DNA of 5,412 nt from RGDT01 sp046719305. Lineage in GTDB: Bacteria > Planctomycetota > Planctomycetia > Gemmatales > Gemmataceae. The translations under genes and the position numbers were made by a program. How positions within the stretch are numbered: the stretch's first letter is position 1; every line of letters starts with the position of its first letter. Below are positions 1 through 5,412 of this stretch, in pieces. The notes beneath the pieces are model-generated. The model did not search any database, was not told the DNA's origin, and saw only the letters and a list, made by a program, of their open reading frames with translations. The DNA lies in NCBI GenBank assembly GCA_046719305.1, contig JBDNDE010000308.1:1-5412 (forward strand), written 5' to 3'.

Positions 1-1260
1 AACCAATAGACCGTCTTCGCCGGTGGTGCCGACATCGACCAATAGGGCATCGTAGGGCTGTTGGCGGAAGCGTTCCAGAGCACGGGCGGGGTCGGCGGCT
101 AAGAAAACACGGTAGCCCAGATCCTTCATCTTGCTGCGCAACGCTTCCTGGAGTCGGGGGTTGCTTTCGGCAATGAAAACCGAGCGGCTGGCAGACGCCT
201 CAGCAGCTTTGCCCGAAGTTGAACTGGCCCCAGCGACATCGCGTCGGGCGGCCTTAACGGCATCGACCAACTGCGAGGGGGTTTGATAGCGGCGTTTGGG
301 GTCAAAAGCCATCAGCGTTTCGCACAGCGTGTAAACCGAGGGGGGAGCCTGCAGTTCGCCAGGCTTGAGAGATTGAGCCTCGAGGAAACGCCGGGGCAGC
401 ATACGAGCGTGGCGGTCCTTCGTCATCTCGAGGGGCGAGCGTCCCGTGAGACACTCAAAAAATACGCACCCCAAGAAATACAAATCGCTACGCACATCGC
501 CGGCTTTCACCCCGGTGGCTTTTTCCAGACCGGCATAATCCACCGTGCGGTCGACTTGCTCCTCCTCGCGGCCTATCGAGGCGAACAGCTGCGCCAGGCC
601 GAAGTCGGTGAGTTTGGCCTCGCCCTGGGTACTGACAAGGATGTTGGTCAGCTTGATGTCGCGATGGGTCACGCCGCGCGAATAAGCATAGGCCAAACCA
701 CTGGCGGCATCTTCAAGAATGCGTAGGGCTTCTTCGACTTTAAGGGTTTTTCGGATCGCAAGAATCTCGCGGAGATTGCCGCCTTCGACAAACTCCATCA
801 CCAGGTAATATTGTTTGGTTTGGGCATCCTGGTCGATAGCCAACACTTCAACAATGTTGGGATGCTTCAGCGTTAGTCCCACTTTGCCTTCGCGGATGAA
901 CAGGTCGATCCGTTGCTGATCCTCGCTCCACCGGCGTCGCAAAATTTTGATGGCCACCACTCGCCCGGTACGAGGATCGTCAGCACGGAAGACGCGACCA
1001 AACGAACCGGACGAAATTTTGTAGAGGATGCGATAGCCCCCTGCAAAATAGCCATCCAGGTCGCCCTTGAGCAGCTTGGAGGTTTGAAAATTGGTGAGCA
1101 GCGAACGACGTTCGAGGATACGGATCAGAATCGGCAGATCCGGGTTTTGCGAGTTGGCCTCCTCGCGAGCCTCGGCCATTGCTTCGGCAAACTGTGGTTG
1201 AGTGATGAGTCCGACTTTGACGGCAAGCAGACCGAAGTGAGTGCTATCGGTGACTTCCAT
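1..1260 (-). CDS. Ser/Thr protein kinase with C-terminal receiver-like domain (3' end cut by window edge)
   Basis: The reverse strand reads open for 420 codons from an ATG at 1258-1260 to the left edge; the C-terminus is outside the window. Residues about 1-70 form a short pre-kinase region (FGLLAVKVGLIT near the N-terminus). The kinase domain spans about 76-338: a glycine loop ISSGSFGRV (82-90) whose first Gly is Ser83, ATP lysine K105 (VVAIK), probable helix-C E124, catalytic loop HRDIKLTN (199-206; D201, N206), DFG 219-221, and YAGLE (242-246) where APE is usual. All core catalytic residues are present, so I infer an active kinase. After an Ala/Ser-rich linker (343-359) comes a receiver-like domain from 360, with a likely phospho-acceptor Asp409 and only half of the acidic pair (E365, S366). 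No transmembrane segment is seen in the visible part, so it is probably cytoplasmic. An in-frame TGA at 1270-1272 supports this ATG as the first possible start; no clear Shine-Dalgarno precedes it. Its substrate is unknown. Confidence 0.93.
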   Translation of the reverse strand, partial: MEVTDSTHFGLLAVKVGLITQPQFAEAMAEAREEANSQNPDLPILIRILERRSLLTNFQTSKLLKGDLDGYFAGGYRILYKISSGSFGRVFRADDPRTGRVVAIKILRRRWSEDQQRIDLFIREGKVGLTLKHPNIVEVLAIDQDAQTKQYYLVMEFVEGGNLREILAIRKTLKVEEALRILEDAASGLAYAYSRGVTHRDIKLTNILVSTQGEAKLTDFGLAQLFASIGREEEQVDRTVDYAGLEKATGVKAGDVRSDLYFLGCVFFECLTGRSPLEMTKDRHARMLPRRFLEAQSLKPGELQAPPSVYTLCETLMAFDPKRRYQTPSQLVDAVKAARRDVAGASSTSGKAAEASASRSVFIAESNPRLQEALRSKMKDLGYRVFLAADPARALERFRQQPYDALLVDVGTTGEDGLLV

Positions 1261-1301
1261 GGAAATGGCTCAGGCAAGGACGCGGGGACCACTAATTTTC
1301 T

Positions 1302-1331
1302 ACATTACCATAAGCGGGGGGCGAAACTCAA
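1302..1331 (-). promoter_or_regulatory. Candidate sigma70-like promoter for the kinase gene
   Basis: On the minus strand, TTGAGT (plus coordinates 1326-1331) and TAATGT (1302-1307) are separated by 18 bp, in an AT-richer pocket 42 bp upstream of the kinase ATG. This fits a -35/-10 pair with a short leader. The match is moderate and rests on consensus resemblance only. Confidence 0.3.
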
Positions 1332-1498
1332 CGACCCTTCGAGATTTGTTCACCGTGCTATCAGGGGAGTAATCGCTACCCCGAGGTCACAAGGATCGAC
1401 AAGCTCGCTTACTGCCTTGGCAGCCTGCTTCGGCTCCACCTGGGGCGGGCCTCGTCGGTGGCTATGGCCGCACCACTGCCGGACCAGTTGCTTCGAGC

Positions 1499-1516
1499 GG
1501 TCGGGCGTAGCCGACC
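1499..1516. other. Small GC-rich hairpin
   Basis: GGTCGG (1499-1504) can pair with CCGACC (1511-1516) around a 6-nt loop; with one bulged G the stem extends to seven pairs around a GTA loop. A T5 run lies about 12 nt beyond on the plus strand, too far from the stem for a standard intrinsic terminator, and no plus-strand gene ends here. It could be a copy of a dispersed intergenic hairpin element or chance. Confidence 0.35.
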
Positions 1517-1605
1517 ACGGGGATAGGTTTTTGCAGCCCAGCTATCCGAAATCGAGTTAATTGGTCGACCTGAGGAGGAAACAGAAGCTAGGGTTTTGAG
1601 TAATG

Positions 1606-1678
1606 AGCAGCACGAGTTGTAGTGGCACGAGTGGTTAGAGAAGAGGCAGCACGAGTTGTTAGATTAGAGAAGAGGCAG
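1606..1678. repeat. Cluster of imperfect direct repeats (CACGAGT and TTAGAGAAGAGGCAG units)
   Basis: CACGAGT occurs at 1611-1617, 1626-1632 and 1650-1656. The 14-mer GCAGCACGAGTTGT occurs at 1607-1620 and 1646-1659, and the 15-mer TTAGAGAAGAGGCAG occurs at 1635-1649 and 1664-1678. Together they form a composite unit of about 29 bp, partly duplicated. The spacing is irregular and there are too few copies for a CRISPR. It looks like local tandem duplication in non-coding DNA; a regulatory role cannot be judged from one locus. Confidence 0.75.
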
Positions 1679-1704
1679 TTCGTGTGAACTGTCCAGCAAG
1701 GTGA

Positions 1705-1866
1705 ATCATTTTCAAACCGACTGCCCGAGGTGGCAAATACGCCGACGAGGTCAACGACGCGTTGGAGATGATCCAGGCGACTGCGGCGAGTGGCCACGTC
1801 CAGGCGGAACTCAAGCTGTCTCGCGGCCGAAAAATCTGGAACAAGGTTGTCAAAATCATTAGCTAG
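1705..1866 (+). pseudogene. Possible 3' remnant of a protein-coding gene, family unknown
   Basis: The plus frame ending with TAG at 1864-1866 reads a soluble, helix-prone peptide (ARGGKYADEVNDALEMIQA, then SGHVQAELKLSRGRK and a basic tail ending KVVKIIS). By hand count roughly three quarters of codons from 1720 onward end in G or C, as in a real gene of this genome. The frame is closed upstream by TGA at 1702-1704, and the only in-frame ATG (1768-1770) would leave about 32 residues with no evident ribosome binding site. I recognise no family. It is best read as the C-terminal stump of a degraded gene next to the repeat cluster, or else a chance frame. Confidence 0.35.
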
Positions 1867-1998
1867 GCCAGATCGACAAAGCTAAGGGCTAGGCACAGCA
1901 AGGGGTTGATCGCGATCAGAGCAACGCCGTTGTGTCGCGAATCGTAGGGATCTTTCCTGATGGCTGACACTGCCATTTTCTCCGACGGACAGACTGGT

Positions 1999-2004
1999 TA
2001 GAAT
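1999..2004 (+). promoter_or_regulatory. Candidate -10 element upstream of ispF
   Basis: TAGAAT lies 37 bp upstream of the ispF ATG, at a plausible distance for a short leader. There is no good -35 at 16-18 bp upstream (only T-rich sequence near 1976-1981), so this is a weak call. Confidence 0.22.
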
Positions 2005-2028
2005 CCTCCAGAAGATTGACCCCGGCCC

Positions 2029-2032
2029 GGAG
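2029..2032 (+). promoter_or_regulatory. Ribosome binding site of ispF
   Basis: GGAG lies 9 nt before the ATG at 2042, normal Shine-Dalgarno spacing. It supports this start, which also gives the family-typical N-terminus MRVGIGHDTH. Confidence 0.6.
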
Positions 2033-2041
2033 ACTTCCTCT

Positions 2042-2521
2042 ATGCGGGTTGGCATCGGCCACGACACCCATCGTTTGGAGGCGGATCGACCGCTGATTTT
2101 AGGCGGCGTTCGTATCCCCCATCCGCGCGGCTTGGCTGGTCACTCGGATGCCGATATTGTGTTGCACGCCCTGACCGATGCGTTGTTGGGGGCCGCTGCT
2201 TTAGGGGATATTGGCGACCTATTTCCCGACACCGACCCGGCGTATCGCGATGCCGACTCGACGATTTTTGTGCGAGAGGCGTTGCAACGGGTGAATCGTG
2301 CCGGCTGGCATGTTATCAATGTCGATGTGATCATTCATGCCCAGGAGCCGAAGCTCGGCCCGGTCAAACAAACGATTCGCGCCAACCTGGCTCACTTGCT
2401 TGGGCTTCCGCTCGACGCTGTCAACGTCAAAGCAAAAACCGGTGAGAGGGTCGGCCACATCGGCCGTGGTGAAGCGTTGGCCTGCCAAGTTGTTACGTTG
2501 ATCGACCGGCTCCCTTCGTGA
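2042..2521 (+). CDS. ispF: 2-C-methyl-D-erythritol 2,4-cyclodiphosphate synthase
   Basis: This is IspF of the cytoplasmic MEP (non-mevalonate) isoprenoid pathway. It converts 4-diphosphocytidyl-methylerythritol 2-phosphate to the cyclic diphosphate MEcPP with release of CMP; family members are homotrimers with a metal site. The 159-residue length is typical. Visible signature residues are metal ligands D8 and H10 (GIGHDTH) and H42, the H34-S35 loop (LAGHSDAD), the D56 region (ALGDIGDLFPDTD), the substrate-loop segment AHAQEPKL-like IIHAQEPKL (98-105), and the C-terminal AKTGERVGHIGRGEA with T133 and E135. Nothing essential appears missing. It is the first gene of a two-gene operon with cysS, whose ATG begins 14 nt after this stop. 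IspD, the usual partner in many bacteria, is not in the window. Confidence 0.97.
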   Translation: MRVGIGHDTHRLEADRPLILGGVRIPHPRGLAGHSDADIVLHALTDALLGAAALGDIGDLFPDTDPAYRDADSTIFVREALQRVNRAGWHVINVDVIIHAQEPKLGPVKQTIRANLAHLLGLPLDAVNVKAKTGERVGHIGRGEALACQVVTLIDRLPS

Positions 2522-2525
2522 AGGA
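2521..2525 (+). promoter_or_regulatory. Ribosome binding site that decides the cysS start
   Basis: AAGGA directly follows the ispF stop and lies 10 nt before the ATG at 2536. A GTG at 2518 in the same frame would overlap the ispF stop as GTGA, but it would place this site inside the gene and add six residues before the conserved MALRVYNTLSR. The ATG is therefore preferred. Confidence 0.6.
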
Positions 2526-2535
2526 ATCCTGTACT

Positions 2536-4020
2536 ATGGCCCTGCGTGTCTATAACACTCTCAGCCGCACCAAAGAGGAGTTCAAGCCCGTCACACCAGG
2601 CAAAGTGCGGATGTATGTTTGCGGGCCTACTGTTTATAAACCCAGCCACATCGGCCACATGGTCGGTCCGGTGATTTTTGACACGGTCAAGCGATATCTG
2701 AGCTATTTGGGTTTCGAGGTCACCTGGGTGGTGAACATCACGGATGTAGATGACAAGCTCATCAAGCGCGCTGCGGAGCTTGGTACCACGGTGAAGGAAC
2801 TAGCTCAGCAGATGACCCAGGATTACCTCGACGCCTTGCGACAACTCAACGTCACTGGCATCGACCACATGCCCAAAGCCACCGAACATATCCAGGGCAT
2901 GCTCGACATGATCGCCGGCCTGATTGACAAAGGCCATGCCTATGTGGCCGGTGGCGATGTCTATTTCGATATCACCAAGGACGCCGACTACGGTAAGTTA
3001 TGCAACCGCGACCCGGAGCAACTGGAAGCCGGCGCACGCATCGAAGTCAGCGACAAGAAACGTAATCCAGGGGATTTTGCCTTGTGGAAGGCTGCCAAAC
3101 CCGGCGAACCGGCTTGGGATAGCCCTTGGGGACCGGGCCGTCCCGGTTGGCATATCGAATGCTCCGCCATGAGCCGTTCGCTCTTAGGTAACACCATCGA
3201 CATCCATGGCGGAGGCCTCGATTTACAGTTCCCCCATCACGAAAATGAACTCGCCCAATCGGAGTCCTTCACAGGCGTTCCCTTTGCCAACTACTGGATG
3301 CACAACGGTCTGTTGAAACTCAAGGGCATCGAGGGCAAAATGGCCGGCTCGGTCGGCAATGTGGTCAATGTGGTCGATCTACTGGCCCATCACGCCCCAG
3401 AGACGGTTCGGCTTTTGCTACTGAGTACCCATTATCGCAGCCCCATCGAGTATAGCGATGAGCGGCTCACCGAAGTTCGCCGCAGCTTAGAGAATTTCTA
3501 TCGCCTATTTGAGCGTTACACTCGTGTGACCAAAAAGGATTTTTACTCCCTTCAAGCCCCACGACGTTTGACCACTTTTGAGGTGCCCACGGCAAATGAA
3601 TTCCTCACCGAGGTCGCCCGGCTGCGTGCCGTCTTCCACGAAACCCTCGACGATGATTTCAACACGGGCGGAGCCGTCGGCGTCTTGTTCGAGTTACTCA
3701 CCCTGCTCAACAAATTTGCCGATAGCCGCAAGCTCGAAGAACCGGGTGCCCCGGCCGAGGCAATCGCCCAATGGGAACGTGGCTTGGTCGTGCTCAAGGA
3801 GCTTGGCCAGGTGCTCGGCCTTTTCGAGGTTAAGCCCACCCGAGCCAGTGCGGCGGACAACCAGTTGCTCAATAGCCTGATGCAGCTTTTGATCGACCTG
3901 CGGCAAGAAGCCCGCGCGAGCAAGAATTTTGCGCTAGCCGATACCATTCGCCAGCGATTGGGGGAATTGAAAATCACCTTGGAGGACCGGCCGGGGGGCA
4001 CTGGCTGGCGATTGGGTTAG
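2536..4020 (+). CDS. cysS: Cysteinyl-tRNA synthetase
   Basis: Class I aminoacyl-tRNA synthetase charging tRNA-Cys with cysteine using ATP, in the cytoplasm. From the preferred ATG it has 494 residues, near full family length. The N-terminal MALRVYNTLSR leads to the HIGH motif (PSHIGH, H38-H41). The zinc ligands are all present: C29 (YVCGPTVY), C209 (GWHIECSAMS), H234 and E238 (FPHHENELAQSE). The segment DFALWKAAKPGE (180-191) and WDSPWGPGRPGW before C209 are characteristic of the family. The C-terminal helical region ends in the typical LEDRPGGTGWRL. The oddity is the KMSKS loop, which reads KMAGS (268-272): the first Lys is kept, but the second Lys, which normally contacts ATP phosphates, is Gly271. 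The rest of the protein is well conserved, so I infer a functional enzyme. It is probably co-transcribed with ispF. Confidence 0.97.
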   Translation: MALRVYNTLSRTKEEFKPVTPGKVRMYVCGPTVYKPSHIGHMVGPVIFDTVKRYLSYLGFEVTWVVNITDVDDKLIKRAAELGTTVKELAQQMTQDYLDALRQLNVTGIDHMPKATEHIQGMLDMIAGLIDKGHAYVAGGDVYFDITKDADYGKLCNRDPEQLEAGARIEVSDKKRNPGDFALWKAAKPGEPAWDSPWGPGRPGWHIECSAMSRSLLGNTIDIHGGGLDLQFPHHENELAQSESFTGVPFANYWMHNGLLKLKGIEGKMAGSVGNVVNVVDLLAHHAPETVRLLLLSTHYRSPIEYSDERLTEVRRSLENFYRLFERYTRVTKKDFYSLQAPRRLTTFEVPTANEFLTEVARLRAVFHETLDDDFNTGGAVGVLFELLTLLNKFADSRKLEEPGAPAEAIAQWERGLVVLKELGQVLGLFEVKPTRASAADNQLLNSLMQLLIDLRQEARASKNFALADTIRQRLGELKITLEDRPGGTGWRLG

Positions 4021-4037
4021 AATCCGCAGAGTTTTTC

Positions 4038-4059
4038 TCAATACTTGATCAATACTTGA
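4038..4059. repeat. Perfect 11-bp tandem duplication in the convergent gap
   Basis: TCAATACTTGA occurs twice back to back (4038-4048 and 4049-4059), creating TTGATCAA at the junction. It lies between the convergent ends of cysS and the ATP-grasp gene. Pairing potential is weak (4-bp TCAA/TTGA stems) with no following T run, so it does not look like a normal terminator. No better terminator is visible in this 66-bp gap. Confidence 0.8.
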
Positions 4060-4086
4060 GGCGTGGAAATAATTTTACCCTTCTAT

Positions 4087-5007
4087 CTATGGTCCCTCTG
4101 ATGCTGTCAACAGGCTGAGCAGTGCTTCGGTGAGGGGCAACCCGCAGCGCGCCTCGAAGCCCAAGAACATCGGTGAAGGATTGGCCTCCAGAAAGACGTA
4201 CTGGCCCTGAGGTGTCAGACGATAGTCGATTCCGGTCCAAATCAGATGGAGCGTCCGCGCAATCTGACGGGCTTGCTCGATTATCGGTTCGGGCAACTGG
4301 TGCGGTACAATCGTCGGGTTATCGGTGTCGCGAAAATCGACATTCCGCGATTGAACTTCGCACGCCAACACCCGTTGGCCAGCCACAAAAACACGAATGT
4401 TCGTACCGAAGATTTCCTCTTGTAACGTCACCGGCGCAATCGACAGATTTTTGAGATTGGCATCACTTAAATGCTGCATGGTTACACGCCTTGTATGCGC
4501 TCCTCCCTGAATAGGCTTGAAGATGCTTTGTGAGTAATCCCGCCCAAACCGGCGAATGGCGTCGGCCTCGTTGCCCAACACCGTCGCCGGGATCGGTACC
4601 CCTTGTGCGGCCACGGCTGCTAGTTGGACGGGCTTGGTCTGGTGCATCTGGAAGGCGGTCCAGCCGTTGACCCAGCGTAAGGGGGCATGGATCAGCCACG
4701 ACTCGAACAAGCCGCGTGCATCGTTGTGTGCGATATACGATTGCTCGGGATCCGGCAAAGGCGGGGTTTCGACTCCGTTGTAGCAGCGCCAATAGACCGA
4801 ACGCACCGCTCTGGGACCCAGTACGCGACCCGAAGGAAGACGCAAGGTCCACTCGCCGTTTGCCGGATTAAAACTCATCTGCATTTGCGTAGGAAACCAC
4901 CGGCTATCGAGCAATTCGGCGTCGTAGCCTCGTTCCTGTAATAGATGTAAGGTAACACGCGTGTGTTCATCCTCGTGACCACCAAGCACAAGGATTGTTC
5001 GGCTCAC
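4087..5007 (-). CDS. ATP-grasp domain protein, RimK/MvdD-like architecture
   Basis: A 306-residue probable ATP-dependent carboxylate-amine (or carboxylate-hydroxyl) ligase; the substrate is unknown. Residues 1-75 form a pre-ATP-grasp domain (ILVLGGHEDEHT; LLDSRWFPT; SVYWR at 70-74), resembling that of MvdD-type peptide-modifying enzymes. The ATP-grasp fold follows: K125 before the GVPIPAT segment, K164 in IFKPIQGGAHT, QEEIFGTNIRVFVAG (196-210; E197, E198, R205), D261 in GIDYRL, and the metal-binding FLEANPSPMF (272-281; E274, N276). All expected ATP and magnesium ligands seem present, so it is probably active. There is no signal peptide or membrane segment. The start is GTG at 5005-5007, overlapping the upstream DUF1553 stop as GTGA, with GAGGT 9 nt before it; translational coupling is likely. 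No precursor-peptide gene is visible beside it, so a graspetide maturase role is unproven; a RimK-like glutamate ligase or another amide ligase is possible. Confidence 0.88.
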   Translation of the reverse strand: MSRTILVLGGHEDEHTRVTLHLLQERGYDAELLDSRWFPTQMQMSFNPANGEWTLRLPSGRVLGPRAVRSVYWRCYNGVETPPLPDPEQSYIAHNDARGLFESWLIHAPLRWVNGWTAFQMHQTKPVQLAAVAAQGVPIPATVLGNEADAIRRFGRDYSQSIFKPIQGGAHTRRVTMQHLSDANLKNLSIAPVTLQEEIFGTNIRVFVAGQRVLACEVQSRNVDFRDTDNPTIVPHQLPEPIIEQARQIARTLHLIWTGIDYRLTPQGQYVFLEANPSPMFLGFEARCGLPLTEALLSLLTASEGP

Positions 5008-5412
5008 TTGTTAAGTACCTCGTCCAGGTTTAACACCGTGCTGACGACAAGCGACCAGGCGGCCAACTCCTCCTGGGCTAAAGCGGTGTTCGGTTTGGTT
5101 TCGCCAAGGCCCACCAATTTGCGGGCGGCTTCGGGGTGTCGGCGATACTCGGCCCGCAGTTTCTCAAGGAGCGATTGCAACTCGGCCAATTCGCGAGGGG
5201 TGGGAATCCGACTTGTGGCCTGTCGAAAGAGACTGAGACTTCGGAGACGGGCCAGGTCGTTTCCTTGGGCCTGGAGAAGTTGCTGTGCCCGCACACGAGC
5301 GGCTTCGAGATATTGCGAATCATTTAGGAGTAAAAGCGCCTGCATGGGTATGTTGGTCCGTTGCCCCCGGGCTAATACCCCTAGCTGTCCCGTGGAGTTG
5401 CGGCCGTACAGA
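5004..5412 (-). CDS. DUF1553 (PSD1-type) domain protein, C-terminal part (5' end outside the window)
   Basis: The minus frame is open from the right edge to TGA at 5004-5006, showing the last 135 residues or so. It carries the hallmarks of the DUF1553 C-terminus: RTNIPMQALLLLND (the family's R-T-N-x-P-x-QAL-x-LLND signature), then QYLEAARVRAQQLL, a helical stretch RIPTPRELAELQSLLEKLRA, and the closing AAWSLVVSTVLNLDEVL. A Met at 5343-5345 lies inside the conserved core and is not the start. These are large proteins abundant in planctomycetes, often with an N-terminal cytochrome-c-like domain plus DUF1549 and commonly paired with DUF1501 proteins; their biochemical role is unsettled. Here the downstream partner is instead an ATP-grasp gene with a 4-bp overlap. 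Whether the upstream domains are present cannot be seen. Confidence 0.9.
   Translation of the reverse strand, partial: LYGRNSTGQLGVLARGQRTNIPMQALLLLNDSQYLEAARVRAQQLLQAQGNDLARLRSLSLFRQATSRIPTPRELAELQSLLEKLRAEYRRHPEAARKLVGLGETKPNTALAQEELAAWSLVVSTVLNLDEVLNK
5017..5021 (-). promoter_or_regulatory. Ribosome binding site of the ATP-grasp gene
   Basis: On the minus strand GAGGT sits inside the last codons of the DUF1553 gene, 9 nt before the GTG start. This supports the non-ATG start and the 4-bp overlap. Confidence 0.55.

Larger units (their letters stand above)
1261..2041. other. Long divergent intergenic region between the kinase gene and ispF
   Basis: About 780 bp separate the kinase start from the ispF start, and no intact gene is convincing on either strand. 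From left to right it holds a candidate kinase promoter, a GC-rich stretch with a small hairpin near 1499-1516, a cluster of imperfect direct repeats at 1606-1678, a coding-like segment without a start at 1705-1866, a 12-bp palindrome at 1907-1918, and the ispF leader. Open frames here, such as the rightward extension of one that runs antisense to the kinase, give low-quality protein with no recognisable family. The region probably carries both promoters and some decayed sequence. Confidence 0.6.

Noticed and set aside
283..726. Plus-strand open frame of 147 codons opposite the kinase
   Set aside because: It is antisense to the catalytic and activation segments of the kinase and matches no family.
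913..1560. Plus-strand open frame of 215 codons antisense to the kinase and extending into the intergenic region
   Set aside because: More than half lies opposite a well-supported kinase, and the extension past 1260 gives no recognisable protein and has no good ribosome binding site.
1606..1678. Possible CRISPR-like array
   Set aside because: Repeats are short, imperfect and irregularly spaced, with no unique spacers of uniform length and no cas genes.
1588..1797. Minus-strand small open frame with LTTRA-like repeated residues
   Set aside because: The repeated residues only reflect the DNA repeats at 1606-1678; there is no ribosome binding site or family resemblance.
1907..1918. 12-bp perfect palindrome TGATCGCGATCA upstream of ispF
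   Set aside because: About one such palindrome is expected by chance in a window this size, and it lies far from the putative promoter; no second copy supports an operator.
2518..2535. Upstream GTG start of cysS overlapping the ispF stop
   Set aside because: The ATG at 2536 has a well-spaced AAGGA and begins the conserved family N-terminus; the six extra residues are not conserved-looking.
3552..4001. Minus-strand open frame of 149 codons opposite cysS
   Set aside because: It lies wholly opposite conserved cysS sequence; the Ser/Arg-rich composition is typical of an antisense shadow.
4015..4025. GGTTAGAATCC, also present at 1996-2006 upstream of ispF, as a shared promoter element
   Set aside because: A few repeated 11-mers are expected by chance in 5.4 kb, and the second copy overlaps the cysS stop with no plus-strand gene downstream in the window.
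4021..4086. Hidden precursor-peptide gene for the ATP-grasp enzyme
   Set aside because: The 66-bp gap is too short and holds no start plus ribosome binding site giving a plausible leader-core peptide.

Overview
The window looks like chromosomal DNA of a planctomycete (Planctomycetota). The main evidence is the C-terminal end of a DUF1553 (PSD1-type) protein at the right edge, a family greatly expanded in that phylum. A soluble Ser/Thr kinase fused to a receiver-like domain at the left edge has the diverged activation-segment wording (YAGLE in place of Y-x-APE) that I associate with planctomycete kinases. I would not assign a family or genus from this sequence alone.

Layout. Positions 1-1260 (minus strand) hold most of a Ser/Thr protein kinase with a C-terminal receiver-like domain, cut off at the left edge. 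Positions 1261-2041 are a long divergent intergenic stretch of about 780 bp. It holds a candidate kinase promoter, a small hairpin, a cluster of imperfect direct repeats, a short coding-like fragment that may be a gene remnant, and the ribosome binding site of the next gene. Positions 2042-4020 (plus strand) hold two housekeeping genes in a tight operon. These are ispF (MEcPP synthase of the MEP isoprenoid pathway) and cysS (cysteinyl-tRNA synthetase), with cysS showing an altered KMSKS loop. A 66-bp convergent gap with a perfect 11-bp tandem duplication follows. Positions 4087-5412 (minus strand) hold an ATP-grasp ligase-like protein. It sits directly downstream of, and overlaps by 4 bp with, the C-terminal part of a DUF1553 protein that continues past the right edge.

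How the genes relate. ispF and cysS are a common bacterial neighbour pair, with no direct biochemical link beyond probable co-transcription. The kinase is a separate signalling gene. The ATP-grasp/DUF1553 overlap is the most unusual arrangement here: an ATP-grasp enzyme with RimK/MvdD-like architecture is translationally coupled to a DUF1553 protein. No precursor peptide is visible, so a link to a modified-peptide pathway is only a hypothesis. No tRNA, rRNA, CRISPR array, insertion sequence or convincing intrinsic terminator was found.
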